64,000 bases of DNA. Source: Streptomyces sp. MP131-18 (GTDB lineage Bacteria; Actinomycetota; Actinomycetes; Streptomycetales; Streptomycetaceae). Positions 1-8,756 of the stretch are shown here, in pieces. Within the stretch, counting starts at the first letter, position 1; each line of letters begins with the position of its first letter. The stretch is taken from positions 1,670,143 through 1,734,142 of the forward strand of contig NZ_LZNS01000001.1 in NCBI RefSeq assembly GCF_001984575.1, written 5' to 3'. The translations under genes were made by a program, and so were the position numbers. The notes under the pieces are model-generated. The model was not told the origin of the DNA. It saw only the letters and a program-made list of their open reading frames with translations, and ran no database searches.

Positions 1-358
1 CGTCCAGAATCACGGCATCCGGCCGCTCCGGAAGGGCTTCCAGGGCCCGGCAGGCCGCGAGGCGCAGCGCCGCCGTCATCCCCAAGGTGTCGATCTCCTC
101 GGGAGAGGCGTGCCCGAGCGCATGGGAGGTCACCCAGCCGGTCAGCACCTCGGCCAGCGCCGTTCTCCGCAAGGGAGTCAGCAGCTTCGAATCCGTGAGG
201 CCCTCGGGCGGTCGGCGCAGTCCGGTGACGGCGGCGCACACGGTGACCGGCCCGGCCCACGCACCGCGCCCGACTTCGTCGACCCCGGCGACCAGACGCG
301 CACCCGTCGTGGCCCGAACGGACCGCTCGACGCGATGAGTAGGAGGCTCATACGGCAT
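1..358 (-). CDS. rnhB: Ribonuclease HII, 3' end cut off by the window edge
   Basis: This gene would hydrolyse the RNA strand of RNA/DNA hybrids and start removal of misincorporated ribonucleotides in the cytoplasm. About 119 codons are visible. The frame stays open to base 1, so the C-terminal part lies outside the window. The N-terminal half carries the RNase HII signature [13 protein letters not shown] (residues 25-37), which supplies the first two metal-binding acids, D27 and E28. It is followed by the LTDSKLL motif near residue 55. The ATG at 358 was chosen because it gives the usual short N-terminal extension before the DEVGRG motif. The next gene on the same strand ends 13 bases upstream. 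I am confident of the family; only the missing C-terminus cannot be judged. Confidence 0.9.
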   Translation of the reverse strand, partial: MPYEPPTHRVERSVRATTGARLVAGVDEVGRGAWAGPVTVCAAVTGLRRPPEGLTDSKLLTPLRRTALAEVLTGWVTSHALGHASPEEIDTLGMTAALRLAACRALEALPERPDAVILD

Positions 359-371
359 GACCTGATCCACC

Positions 372-1037
372 CTACGCGCACCATCCTTCGAAGGGCCGCT
401 CGGGTGTGTGCCAGCGTTCGAAGGGCCGGTCCAGGTGGTAGCGCCGGTCGGGGCCGAGCAGCAGCTCGCGCGTTTCGCCGTTGCCCGGATTGGACAGCGA
501 CTCGAATTCCGCGACGGTCCAGTGCAGCCATCGCATGCAGAACAGCCGCATGGTCAGTCCGTGCGTCACCAGCAGCACGTTCGGCGGATGGTCCGCCTTC
601 TCGAAGCTGCGCCACAGACTTTCCAGGAAGGCGCCCACCCGGTCGTACACGTCCGCGCCCGACTCCCCCTGTGCGAAGCGGTAGAAGAAGTGCCCATAGG
701 TATCGCGGGAGCGCTTCTGGCGCAGTACGTCCGCCTTGTCCTGCCAGTTGCCCCAGTCCTGCTCGCGCAGCCGCGGCTCCTCCCGGACCCGGACGCGGGA
801 GGGGTCGAGAGCGAGCGCCCGGAACGTCTGGTGGGTGCGCCGGTACGGCGACACGTACGCGGAGACCCGCTCCGTGCCGAACACCTGCCGGAGGTGCTCC
901 CCCGCCACCTCCGCCTGGCGTTTGCCCTTGTCGGTCAGCTCCAAGGCGTGGTCCGGGACACGTTCGTAGACCGAGTCGTCCCAGTTCCCCTGTGACTCTC
1001 CGTGCCGAAGGAGAACGATACGCCGAGGTTGTGCCAT
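372..1037 (-). CDS. Histidine phosphatase family protein (phosphoglycerate mutase-like)
   Basis: The 221-residue protein opens with [13 protein letters not shown], the RHG signature of the histidine phosphatase superfamily. H12 is the expected phosphohistidine nucleophile. A second conserved histidine appears in [11 protein letters not shown] near residue 160, and arginines such as those in SPYRRTHQT complete the phosphate pocket. It is cytoplasmic, with no signal peptide. The substrate cannot be read from sequence: members act on phosphoglycerate, sugar phosphates, nucleotides or alpha-ribazole phosphate. The ATG start sits just before the first strand, as usual. It probably shares a transcript with rnhB downstream, which begins 13 bases after its stop. 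The family call is firm and the function open. Confidence 0.85.
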   Translation of the reverse strand: MAQPRRIVLLRHGESQGNWDDSVYERVPDHALELTDKGKRQAEVAGEHLRQVFGTERVSAYVSPYRRTHQTFRALALDPSRVRVREEPRLREQDWGNWQDKADVLRQKRSRDTYGHFFYRFAQGESGADVYDRVGAFLESLWRSFEKADHPPNVLLVTHGLTMRLFCMRWLHWTVAEFESLSNPGNGETRELLLGPDRRYHLDRPFERWHTPERPFEGWCA

Positions 1038-1090
1038 GTCCTCAGAGTAGTTCGACGGCGGGGCCGCCGCCGCACCCCCCGTCGCCCGGC

Positions 1091-1699
1091 TCAGACCGTC
1101 CAGCCCGGCTCCATGTCGATGACGTCACCCGCGATGGCCGCCACATCCGCGCCGGTCTGGGCCCGCAGCGCCAGCCTCTCCACCCGCTCCGTACGGTACT
1201 TGGCCCGCTCGGCGGCGGCGTCCCACATGGACAGCACGAGGAATTCGCTCTCCGGCTCCGCCTCGGCGAACACGCCGCGGAGCATGCCCGGCGATCCGGC
1301 CATCGCCGGATTCCAGACCTTCTCCTGCATCAGCGCGAAGTGCTCGGCGCGGTCGTCGTGGACCGTGCAGTGCGCGACCCGCAGCAGGTTCGCGTCCGTG
1401 AACCTCGGCTCGAAGCCCATCTTCACGTCGAACCGGTACTGGAAGAGGCGGACCTGCATGTCCTGGTACGTGCCGCTCTGGGCCGCGGCCAGCCGGTCGT
1501 GGGAGCGCGCCATGAAGGAGTCGTAGAACGCGCGGCTCTCCCAGAAGCCGAAGAGGTGCACCACGCCCGGCTGCTTCCGGCTCCACCCGCCGCCCTGAGC
1601 CCGGAATCCGGGCTCGCCCAGCAGCCCCGCCCACTTCCGCTGCCCGCGCTCGAAGCCGACTCGGTCGACCACCGTGCACCGCATCCACTTGACCAGCAC
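1091..1699 (-). CDS. DUF4937 (YdbC-like) protein
   Basis: The protein has 202 residues. I recognise a DUF4937-type N-terminus (LVKWMRCTVVDRVGFERGQ), followed by GVVHLFGFWESRAFYDSFM, a tryptophan/phenylalanine-rich stretch typical of dimeric alpha/beta (ABM-like) barrels. A second, similar half follows, with LRVAHCTVHDDRAEHFALM and FLVLSMWDAAAERAKYR, suggesting two ferredoxin-like halves in one chain. There is no signal peptide or membrane segment. The GTG start at 1699 fits the family N-terminus although the ribosome site is weak. It lies 54 bases upstream of the phosphatase and may be co-transcribed. No biochemical role is known to me for this family. Confidence 0.75.
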   Translation of the reverse strand: MLVKWMRCTVVDRVGFERGQRKWAGLLGEPGFRAQGGGWSRKQPGVVHLFGFWESRAFYDSFMARSHDRLAAAQSGTYQDMQVRLFQYRFDVKMGFEPRFTDANLLRVAHCTVHDDRAEHFALMQEKVWNPAMAGSPGMLRGVFAEAEPESEFLVLSMWDAAAERAKYRTERVERLALRAQTGADVAAIAGDVIDMEPGWTV

Positions 1700-1836
1700 C
1701 GCGCCATCGTACGGCCATCTCCCCCGCGGGACGTACGAGATCCTCGATCACGCGCACGGCCTCCCCGCCCGTGTGCAACTGGGATGCACGCGGGCACCGT
1801 TCGGCACGGGGCGCCCACCACGACGCCGCCGGGCGG

Positions 1837-2601
1837 TCACGCCGCCACGTACTCCTCGAAGCCCACCAGGCCCACCGCCCGGTCCGGTGCCAGCAGCGCG
1901 CCGTCACGCACCTCTCGGAAGCCCTTGCCCGGGAGCCGCACCGCCACGACCGGCCGGTGCAGACCTTGGGCCCTGGCCGCCGTCCTGGCCAGTTCCCTGG
2001 CCGTGCGGATCTCCGGCCCCGCCACGTCCGGCACCCGCCCCTGCGGCCGGCCGACCGCCAGGCCGGCCAGCCGGCTCGCGGCCTCCTGCTCGGCCATCGG
2101 CTGCAGGCGCACACCACCGCCCAACGTGAGCACCACCGGCAGCCACCGCTGCGCTCGCACCGCGCGCGTGATCAGACTGTGGAACTGCGTGGCGCGCAGC
2201 ACGGTCCACGGCAGACCGGATTCCTCGACGATCCGCTCGCACTCGGCCTTGGCACGGCAGAAAGAGACGGATCTCGCCCGGTCGACGCCGACGACCGACA
2301 CGTACACCACATGCGGCCGTCCGATGCGCAGCGCCGCCCGGGTCAGCCGCCGCGTCATGGCCACGTCCTCGCGCCCGCCCGCCGTGGCACAGTGCACCAC
2401 GGCATCCACCCCGGTCAGGGCCGCGTCGAGCCCCGCTCCGGTTTTGAGGTCGCCTTCGCTCCACTCGACCGGGAGACGGTCGCCCTCCGGCCGCCCGCGC
2501 CGGCTGAGCACCCGTACCTCGTGCTCGTCCTCGAGCAGACGGCGCACGACTTCGCGCCCCAGCGTGCCCGTACCGCCGGTCACCAGAATCACGCTCTGCA
2601 T
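1837..2601 (-). CDS. NAD(P)-binding NmrA/atypical short-chain dehydrogenase-like protein
   Basis: The N-terminus ILVTGGTGTLGREVVRRLL is a Rossmann nucleotide-binding loop of the atypical (extended) SDR/NmrA type, followed by VDAVVHCATAGG and HVVYVSVVGVDRA. The catalytic YxxxK of classical dehydrogenases is not obvious; CRAKAECERIVEESG sits in that place. It may therefore be a redox sensor or isomerase-like member rather than a classical dehydrogenase. The ATG at 2601 is preferred over an upstream TTG because a strong GGAGGTGA site sits five bases before it. The protein has 254 residues and is cytoplasmic. The neighbour at 2774 is divergent, so the 172-base gap between them holds both promoters. 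The substrate is unknown. Confidence 0.78.
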   Translation of the reverse strand: MQSVILVTGGTGTLGREVVRRLLEDEHEVRVLSRRGRPEGDRLPVEWSEGDLKTGAGLDAALTGVDAVVHCATAGGREDVAMTRRLTRAALRIGRPHVVYVSVVGVDRARSVSFCRAKAECERIVEESGLPWTVLRATQFHSLITRAVRAQRWLPVVLTLGGGVRLQPMAEQEAASRLAGLAVGRPQGRVPDVAGPEIRTARELARTAARAQGLHRPVVAVRLPGKGFREVRDGALLAPDRAVGLVGFEEYVAA

Positions 2602-2773
2602 GTCTCTCACCTCCGGCTCCCTCCATCGTGACAAAAGCGGCAGGAGCCCGCAGGCCGGAGTGGCGCCGGATCGTTACAACCGCCAGGCCCCGGCGCGGGT
2701 CTTCTGTGTGCGGAGGCGCCGGGCCCACAGGTGGTGCCGATCCCCGCCCGATGCCGTGCAGGGAAGGACAGAC

Positions 2774-3910
2774 ATGAGGACAGGCCCGCTCGTCAGACTC
2801 GCCGTGATCAGCGTCGTCACGGCCATGACCGCATTACTCGTGCCCGCCGCCGTCGCCGCGCCGGCCCCTCGGGAGGCCGGAAGGACGCCGGAGTGGGAGG
2901 TGTCCTCCGCGGGCCGGCTGACGTGGGGTTCCCACCTCAGGTCCGTCACCGCGGCCGGGCGGAACGCGGCCTGGGCCGTGGGCAGCCAGAGCGCCGCGGA
3001 CAGCGGCCAGCAGGGCGTCCTGCTCCGCTGGGACGGGAGGGGATGGCATGAGGACCGCGCCCCCGGCCTGCCGGAAGCCGATCACTGGATATCGGTCAGC
3101 GCTGCGGCGCCCGACGACGTGTGGGCCTACGGCTGGAAGGGGCAGGAGGACCTCACGGCCCACTTCGACGGACACCGGTGGCAGCGGGTGCCGCTGCCCG
3201 AGGTGCCGGAAGGGGCGAGCCACGGCAGCCTCGCCGAGCTGGCCACCGTTCCCGGAGGCGCCTGGCTCGCCGGAGACCGCTACATCAGCGTTCACGTCGG
3301 CGGAGCCTGGCACACGACCGACCTGGGTCCCGGCCACAGCATCCGGGACATACAGGCGGTGTCCACGCGGAACGTCTGGGTTGTGGGAGCGTCGTGGGCC
3401 CCTGGGGAGGATGTCCGGCCGGTGGCCAAACACTGGAACGGGTTCGGCTGGGAGGACGAGCCGCCGTCCGAGGCTCGACTGCGCCTCGTCCACCTCTACG
3501 CGGAGTCGCGGAACAGCCTGTGGGCCATCGGGGACGTGGTGCCCGTCGGCGAAAATGGCTCGGAGCACCGGCTGCTGCACTGGGACGGACAGCGCTGGCA
3601 GGAGGTACCGGCGCCGCTGGAGGGGCTGCTCCCGCAGGCCATCAACGGTGACGGGCGCGGCGGGCTGTGGATCACCGGAGACCCGGAGGGCTGGGAGGGA
3701 CCGCCGGTCTACTGGCACCACGACGGCCGCAGGTGGACGGAGGTCCGAGGCGACATGGTGACCGGTGGTGCCACCCAGGCGTACAGCATCGCCGACCTGG
3801 CGCCCATCGGCCGCACCGGGCGCCTGTGGGCCGTCGGCTCCTACTCGCTGCTCGACGGCCAGGGCGGGGCCAACAGCTACGAGCTGATCCAGCGCTCCAC
3901 CCGCCGCTGA
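2774..3910 (+). CDS. Secreted beta-propeller-like protein of unknown function
   Basis: A 378-residue exported protein. Residues 1-29 form a Sec signal peptide (MRTG, hydrophobic LAVISVVTAMTALLVPAAV, likely cleavage after AVA). The mature part repeats short modules of the form WDG-x-W, with VWAVG or LWAIG blades (AAWAVGSQ, DDVWAYGW, RNVWVVGAS, NSLWAIGDV, RLWAVGSY), spaced as in Kelch- or WD-like propellers of streptomycete secreted proteins. I see no catalytic motif. The ATG at 2774 was chosen for GGAAGGA seven bases upstream and because it begins the signal peptide. The much longer open frame upstream in the same phase is antisense to other genes. It is convergent with nrdJ and the two share a terminator. 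Its ligand or role is unknown. Confidence 0.75.
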   Translation: MRTGPLVRLAVISVVTAMTALLVPAAVAAPAPREAGRTPEWEVSSAGRLTWGSHLRSVTAAGRNAAWAVGSQSAADSGQQGVLLRWDGRGWHEDRAPGLPEADHWISVSAAAPDDVWAYGWKGQEDLTAHFDGHRWQRVPLPEVPEGASHGSLAELATVPGGAWLAGDRYISVHVGGAWHTTDLGPGHSIRDIQAVSTRNVWVVGASWAPGEDVRPVAKHWNGFGWEDEPPSEARLRLVHLYAESRNSLWAIGDVVPVGENGSEHRLLHWDGQRWQEVPAPLEGLLPQAINGDGRGGLWITGDPEGWEGPPVYWHHDGRRWTEVRGDMVTGGATQAYSIADLAPIGRTGRLWAVGSYSLLDGQGGANSYELIQRSTRR

Positions 3911-3928
3911 GGCACGCCCGCGCACGCC

Positions 3929-3958
3929 GGAGGGGGGAGCCGGCCGGCTCCCCCCTCC
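3929..3958. terminator. Bidirectional hairpin terminator between the propeller gene and nrdJ
   Basis: A perfect 13-base-pair inverted repeat (GGAGGGGGGAGCC paired with GGCTCCCCCCTCC around GGCC) lies 18 bases after the propeller-gene stop and 25 bases beyond the nrdJ stop. There is no U-tract, as is common in streptomycetes. It probably serves both convergent genes. Confidence 0.75.
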
Positions 3959-3983
3959 TGACCCCGCGGTTTCAGGCCCGGGT

Positions 3984-6878
3984 TCAGCTGCAACCGCTGG
4001 TGGAGCCGCAGCCCTCACAGAGATAGCAGCTCCCCGCGCGGCGCATCTTCGTGCCGCAGGACAGACACAGCGGGGCGTCCGCGTTCAGACCGAGCTGCAT
4101 CTCCAGCAGCTCCGTCGAGCTGTGCGCCTCCCGCGGAGCGGGCCGCTCGTCGGCCGCCGCCGCAGCCTGCGGCTCCGTGCCGCCGGCCGACTCACGCCGG
4201 GGCTCCGCGGTCGGGACCGGGGCCGACTGCGACAGGCCCTCCACGTCCAGCTCATCGTCCGTCGGCTCGTAGGAGCCGGTCTCCAGGTGCCGCTTGCGCT
4301 CGGCGGCCGTGTGGATGCCCAGCGCGGACCGGGTCTCGAACGGCAGGAAGTCCAGCGCGAGACGGCGGAAGATGTAGTCCACGATGGACTGCGCCATCCG
4401 GACGTCCTGGTCGTCCGTCATCCCGGCCGGCTCGAAGCGCATATTGGTGAACTTCGAGACGTAGGTCTCCAGCGGCACCCCGTACTGAAGGCCGACCGAC
4501 ACCGCGATGGAGAAGGCGTCCATCATGCCCGCCAGGGTGGACCCCTGCTTGGACATCTTGAGGAAGACCTCGCCGAGGCCGTCGTCCGGGTAGGAGTTGG
4601 CCGTCATATAGCCTTCCGCGCCGCCCACCGTGAACGACGTGGTGATTCCCGGGCGCCCCTTCGGCAGCCGCTTGCGGACCGGCCGGTACTCGACGATCTT
4701 CTCCGGCTCCGGGGTCTCCTCGGACCGCTGCGCCTCCTCCTCCTTCTTCTTGGCGGACAGCGGCTGACCGACCTTGCTGTTCTCGACGTAGACGGCGAGC
4801 GCCTTGGTCCCGAGCTTCCAGCCCTGGAGGTAGATCTCCGCGACATCGTCGACGGTGCTGGTGCTCGGCATGTTGACGGTCTTGGAGATCGCCCCGCTGA
4901 TGAACGGCTGTGCCGCGGCCATCATCCGCACGTGGCCCATCGGCGCGATCGACCGCTCGCCCATGGCGCAGTCGAAGACGTCGTAGTGCTCGTGCCTGAG
5001 CCCGGGAGCATCGATGACATTGCCGTGTTCCGCGATGTGGGCGACGATCGCCTCGACCTGCTCGGGCTGGTAGCCGAGCCGCTTGAGGGCCTTGGGCACC
5101 GTGTTGTTCACGATTTGCATGGAGCCGCCGCCGACCAGCTTCTTGAACTTCACCAGCGCCAGGTCCGGCTCCACACCCGTCGTGTCGCAGTCCATCATCA
5201 GGCCGATGGTCCCGGTGGGCGCGAGCACTGACGCCTGCGCGTTACGGAAACCGTTCTTCTTGCCGAGGCGCAGGACGTCCTGCCATGCCTCCGTGGCCGC
5301 CGCCCACACCGGCGTGTCCAGATCGTCCATGCGCTTGGCCGCGGCGTTGGCGTCCGAGTGCTGCCGCATCACCCGGTTGTGCGCGTCCGAGTTGCGTGCG
5401 TAGCCCTCGTAGGGACCGACCACCGCGGCCAGCTCCGCGGAACGCCGGTACGAGGTGCCCGTCATCAGGGACGTGATCGCCCCGGCCAGGGCCCGGCCGC
5501 CGTCCGAGTCGTACGCGTGGCCGGTAGCCATCAGCAGGGCGCCCAGGTTGGCATAGCCGATGCCCAGTTGCCGGAAGGCCCGCGTGGTCTCGCCGATCTT
5601 CCGGGTCGGGAAGTCGGCGAAGCAGATGGAGATGTCCATCGCCGTGATGATCAGCTCGACGACCTTGGCGAAGCGCACGGCGTCGAACGACTGGTTCCCC
5701 TCGTCGTCGTCGCTGAGGAACTTCATCAGGTTCAGCGAGGCGAGGTTGCACGAGGAGTTGTCCAGGTGCATGTACTCGCTGCACGGGTTGGACGCCGAAA
5801 TGCGGCCCGACTCGGGCGAGGTGTGCCAGTGATTGATGACGTCGTCGTACTGAATGCCCGGGTCGGCACAGGCGTGCGCGGCCTCGGCCATTTTCCGGAA
5901 CAGGTCGGCGGCGTCGACCTCTTCGATGATCTCGCCGCTGATCCGCCCGCGCAGGCCGAACTTCGATCCGGACTCGACGGCCCGCATGAACTCGTCCGTC
6001 ACCCGCACCGAGTTGTTGGCGTTCTGGTACTGCACCGACGTGATGTCGTCGCCGCCCAGGTCCATGTCGAAGCCCGCGTCCCGCAGCGCGCGGATCTTCT
6101 CTTCCTCCTTCACCTTGGTCTCGATGAAGGCCTCGATGTCCGGGTGGTCCACGTCGAGCACGACCATCTTGGCCGCGCGGCGCGTGGCACCGCCCGACTT
6201 GATGGTGCCGGCCGAGGCATCGGCTCCGCGCATGAACGAGACCGGCCCCGAGGCGTTGCCACCCGAGGACAGCAGCTCCTTGGAGGAACGGATACGGGAA
6301 AGATTCAGCCCGGCGCCGGAACCTCCCTTGAAGATCATCCCCTCTTCCTTGTACCAGTCGAGAATCGACTCCATCGAGTCGTCGACGGACAGGATGAAAC
6401 AGGCGCTGACCTGCTGGGGCTGGTTGGTGCCCACGTTGAACCAGACCGGCGAGTTGAAGCTGAAGATCTGGTGGAGCAGCGCGTACGCCAGTTCATGCTC
6501 GAAGATGTCGGCGTCCGCGGGAGACGCGAAGTACCCGAACTCCTCACCCGCGGCGCGGTACGTCTTCACCACGCGGTCGATCAGCTGCTTCAGCCCCGTC
6601 TCCCGCTGCGGCGTGCCCACGGCGCCGCGAAAGTACTTGCTCGTGACGATATTGACCGCATTCACCGACCAGAAGGCAGGAAACTCAACGCCTCGCTGCT
6701 CGAAGTTGACCGAGCCGTCGCGCCAGTTGGTCATGACGACGTCACGGCGCTCCCAGACCACCTCGTCGTAGGGGTGCACGCCGGGGGTGGTGTGGATGCG
6801 CTCGATCCGCAGACCCTTGCCGCCCTTGCCGCCCTTGGCTCGGGAGCCTCGTGCCGGGCCGCTCGCCGTCTCAGTCAT
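3984..6878 (-). CDS. nrdJ: Vitamin B12-dependent (class II) ribonucleoside-diphosphate reductase
   Basis: A 964-residue class II ribonucleotide reductase, which makes deoxyribonucleotides with adenosylcobalamin and works with or without oxygen. Visible family blocks are GGSGAGLNLSRIRSS, NPCSEYMHLDNSSCNLASLNL with the catalytic-site cysteine/glutamate, and PTGTIGLMMDCDTTG. The C-terminal tail is zinc-ribbon-like (CLSCGTKMRRAGSCYLCEGC), ending in the thiol-relay cysteines. The ATG at 6878 is chosen because AGGGAGG lies five bases before it; an in-frame start 36 bases upstream has no such site. nrdR lies 123 bases upstream on the same strand, and the pair is the nrdRJ operon of streptomycetes. 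Control is expected through NrdR boxes upstream of nrdR. I see no cobalamin riboswitch here; in this genus that element belongs to nrdAB. Confidence 0.95.
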   Translation of the reverse strand: MTETASGPARGSRAKGGKGGKGLRIERIHTTPGVHPYDEVVWERRDVVMTNWRDGSVNFEQRGVEFPAFWSVNAVNIVTSKYFRGAVGTPQRETGLKQLIDRVVKTYRAAGEEFGYFASPADADIFEHELAYALLHQIFSFNSPVWFNVGTNQPQQVSACFILSVDDSMESILDWYKEEGMIFKGGSGAGLNLSRIRSSKELLSSGGNASGPVSFMRGADASAGTIKSGGATRRAAKMVVLDVDHPDIEAFIETKVKEEEKIRALRDAGFDMDLGGDDITSVQYQNANNSVRVTDEFMRAVESGSKFGLRGRISGEIIEEVDAADLFRKMAEAAHACADPGIQYDDVINHWHTSPESGRISASNPCSEYMHLDNSSCNLASLNLMKFLSDDDEGNQSFDAVRFAKVVELIITAMDISICFADFPTRKIGETTRAFRQLGIGYANLGALLMATGHAYDSDGGRALAGAITSLMTGTSYRRSAELAAVVGPYEGYARNSDAHNRVMRQHSDANAAAKRMDDLDTPVWAAATEAWQDVLRLGKKNGFRNAQASVLAPTGTIGLMMDCDTTGVEPDLALVKFKKLVGGGSMQIVNNTVPKALKRLGYQPEQVEAIVAHIAEHGNVIDAPGLRHEHYDVFDCAMGERSIAPMGHVRMMAAAQPFISGAISKTVNMPSTSTVDDVAEIYLQGWKLGTKALAVYVENSKVGQPLSAKKKEEEAQRSEETPEPEKIVEYRPVRKRLPKGRPGITTSFTVGGAEGYMTANSYPDDGLGEVFLKMSKQGSTLAGMMDAFSIAVSVGLQYGVPLETYVSKFTNMRFEPAGMTDDQDVRMAQSIVDYIFRRLALDFLPFETRSALGIHTAAERKRHLETGSYEPTDDELDVEGLSQSAPVPTAEPRRESAGGTEPQAAAAADERPAPREAHSSTELLEMQLGLNADAPLCLSCGTKMRRAGSCYLCEGCGSTSGCS

Positions 6879-7001
6879 TCCGCCTCCCTGTACGGGCATA
6901 ACGCCCTGATGCAACCCGGTTCATCCCGGATCACGGATTCTGTTCTCATGGCCGGAACGCGCCGATGCGCCCGGTCAGCTCTTGTGGATTCCGGCCGCGG
7001 C

Positions 7002-7535
7002 TCAGCCTGCGGCGGGGGCGGACCTGCCCTCGGCCCCGGAGGCGGCGGCCGCCGGTCCGGCGGGTGGTCGCGCCTGCCCGGGCCCGTCGGGAGATCCCTC
7101 GCGCAACTCGGCGACGGCGGCCTCGAAGTCTTCCAGCGTGTCGAAGGCCCGGTAGACGGACGCGAACCGCAGATAGGCCACCAGGTCGAGCTCGCGGAGC
7201 GGCCCGAGTATCGCCAGCCCCACGTCGTGCGTGGACAGCTCGGCGCTGCCGGTGGCGCGGACGGCTTCCTCGACCCGCTGTCCGAGCTGGGCGAGAGCGT
7301 CCTCCGTAACCGGGCGGCCCTGACACGCCTTGCGGACGCCGGCGATCACCTTGTCCCGGCTGAACGGCTCGGTCACGCCACTGCGCTTGATGACCATGAG
7401 CGACGCGGTCTCGACGGTGGTGAACCGGCGGGAACAGCTCGGACACTGGCGGCGGCGGCGGATCATCGTGCCGTCGTCCGCGGTGCGGCTGTCGACGACA
7501 CGGCTGTCGGAGTGGCGGCAGAAGGGGCAGTGCAA
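7002..7535 (-). CDS. nrdR: Transcriptional repressor of ribonucleotide reductase genes
   Basis: A 177-residue NrdR. A zinc ribbon, [16 protein letters not shown] with a second pair at QCPSCSRRF, binds DNA. An ATP-cone domain ([24 protein letters not shown] to about residue 130) senses ATP/dATP. The family always starts at or one residue before the first HCPFC, so the TTG at 7535 is the start, with GGGAGAG five bases upstream; longer frames have extra residues foreign to the family. The C-terminal tail after about residue 145 is low-complexity Pro/Ala/Gly, as in other streptomycetes. It heads the nrdRJ operon and should repress it, and any nrdAB elsewhere, through the boxes at 7680-7728. Confidence 0.95.
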   Translation of the reverse strand: MHCPFCRHSDSRVVDSRTADDGTMIRRRRQCPSCSRRFTTVETASLMVIKRSGVTEPFSRDKVIAGVRKACQGRPVTEDALAQLGQRVEEAVRATGSAELSTHDVGLAILGPLRELDLVAYLRFASVYRAFDTLEDFEAAVAELREGSPDGPGQARPPAGPAAAASGAEGRSAPAAG

Positions 7536-7679
7536 CGCTTCTCTCCCTTCCGGCCTTGACGACACAGCGTGACGGCGCCCTGCGCGAAGGCAGGCCACCC
7601 AGGCCCCTGCGCGCCGCTCATGCGGCCCGTCGGGACGGTGTCCAGCATAAGCGATGTCACCCGCCGATGCGGACCGGCA

Positions 7680-7728
7680 ACCACAATTTGTGGTGAGCCA
7701 CCAGAGATCAGACCACTAGATCTAGGGT
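7680..7728 (-). promoter_or_regulatory. Candidate NrdR boxes and promoter of nrdRJ
   Basis: Two palindromic motifs stand upstream of nrdR: ACCACAATTTGTGGT (7680-7694) and CCACTAGATCTAGGGT (7713-7728). The second fits the NrdR-box pattern ACACwATATATwGTGT well; the first is a looser match with an odd centre. Their centres are about 33 bp apart, close to three helical turns, as expected for paired NrdR boxes. On the minus strand a TTGACA hexamer (7739-7734) sits directly upstream of the second box, so that box would cover the core promoter. I could not pick the -10 with certainty. The assignment is by consensus and position. Confidence 0.65.
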
Positions 7729-7744
7729 TTGGCTGTCAACATCA

Positions 7745-7767
7745 TCGCCCCGCGTGTCGCGGGGCGA
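7745..7767. other. Ten-base-pair hairpin between the nrdR and lexA promoters
   Basis: TCGCCCCGCG and CGCGGGGCGA form a perfect ten-base-pair stem with a three-base loop (TGT). It lies upstream of the putative nrdR promoter and about 145 bases before the lexA SOS box, in the 454-base stretch without genes between the two divergent genes. It could insulate divergent transcripts or belong to a long lexA leader. No gene ends here for which it would be an ordinary terminator. Apart from the elements listed, I see nothing else in 7536-7989. Confidence 0.45.
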
Positions 7768-7910
7768 CAAGAGGGGGCGAGGGAAAGCCGCCGCGGGCCG
7801 CATGGGAGGCTATCGCACGGGCGGTTACCGTTCGCGGCCGACTTCCCCGCGGAGCCACGCCGTCATACACCCGAGAACGTGATCAAGTCAGCTCATCTGC
7901 GAAATTTCAC

Positions 7911-7926
7911 TCGAACGTGTGTTTGG
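7911..7926 (+). promoter_or_regulatory. LexA-binding SOS box upstream of lexA
   Basis: TCGAACGTGTGTTTGG matches the actinobacterial SOS consensus TCGAAC-N4-GTTCGA in the whole left half and in GTT of the right half. It is 64 bases upstream of the lexA start and implies autorepression, with induction on DNA damage. Confidence 0.85.
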
Positions 7927-7989
7927 CGCAACCTTTCGATAGCAACTACCGTTGTCTGACTAGGGAGTACCACCTGAGAAGGGGCCGAC

Positions 7990-8739
7990 ATGACCACCGC
8001 AGCAGACGACGCCATCACCGCCGCTGAGCGCCGCCAGGACCGGCTCGGGGCCCCGGGAACGCCACCGAGCCGCTCGCTGCCCGGGCGACCTCCCGGCATC
8101 CGGGCGGACAGCTCCGGCCTCACCGACCGCCAGCGCCGTGTCATCGAGGTCATCAGGGACTCGGTGCAGCGCCGCGGCTACCCCCCGTCGATGCGGGAGA
8201 TCGGCCAGGCCGTCGGCCTCTCCAGCACCTCCTCCGTGGCCCACCAGCTGATGGCCCTCGAGCGCAAGGGCTTCCTGCGCCGCGACCCGCACCGCCCCCG
8301 CGCGTACGAGGTCCGCGGCGCCGAGACGCCCGCGCCCCAGGCCACGGACACGGCGGGCAAGCCGGCCGCGTCCTATGTCCCGCTGGTGGGGCGCATCGCC
8401 GCCGGCGGTCCGATCCTGGCCGAGGAGTCGGTCGAGGACGTCTTCCCTCTCCCCCGGCAGCTCGTCGGTGACGGTGAGCTCTTCGTGCTCAAGGTCGTGG
8501 GCGACTCGATGATCGAGACGGCCATCTGCGACGGGGACTGGGTCACCGTCCGCCGCCAGCCCGTCGCGGAGAATGGTGACATCGTCGCCGCCATGCTGGA
8601 CGGCGAGGCCACGGTGAAGCGTTTCAAGCGCGAGGAGGGCCAGATCTGGCTGGTCCCCCACAATGCGGCCTACCAGCCCATCCCGGGCGACGAGGCCACC
8701 ATCCTGGGCAAGGTCGTCGCCGTCATGCGGCGCATCTGA
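7990..8739 (+). CDS. lexA: SOS-response repressor and autoprotease LexA
   Basis: A 249-residue LexA. The winged helix-turn-helix occupies about residues 43-108 ([32 protein letters not shown]). The S24 peptidase domain follows, with the self-cleavage site at A138-G139 in GRIAAGGP, the nucleophile S173 in GDSMIE and the general base K210 in TVKRFK. Streptomycete LexA proteins carry the extended N-terminal arm seen here (residues 1-40). The ATG at 7990 has GAAGGGG upstream. An SOS box lies 64 bases before the start. It is convergent with dinG, whose stop is 17 bases away. RecA, encoded at 39058-40194, is the expected co-protease. Confidence 0.97.
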   Translation: MTTAADDAITAAERRQDRLGAPGTPPSRSLPGRPPGIRADSSGLTDRQRRVIEVIRDSVQRRGYPPSMREIGQAVGLSSTSSVAHQLMALERKGFLRRDPHRPRAYEVRGAETPAPQATDTAGKPAASYVPLVGRIAAGGPILAEESVEDVFPLPRQLVGDGELFVLKVVGDSMIETAICDGDWVTVRRQPVAENGDIVAAMLDGEATVKRFKREEGQIWLVPHNAAYQPIPGDEATILGKVVAVMRRI

Positions 8740-8756
8740 GACCGATCCGCCGACTC

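Noticed and set aside
110..2773. A very long open frame in phase with the propeller gene
   Set aside because: It runs antisense to rnhB, the histidine phosphatase, the DUF4937 gene and the SDR gene, has no homology, and a proper ribosome site and signal peptide begin at 2774. High GC makes such frames common.
6879..7001. Possible cobalamin riboswitch before nrdJ
   Set aside because: I searched for a B12-box-like sequence and the long conserved fold; only 123 bases are present and nothing matches. Control by NrdR boxes upstream of nrdR explains the operon.
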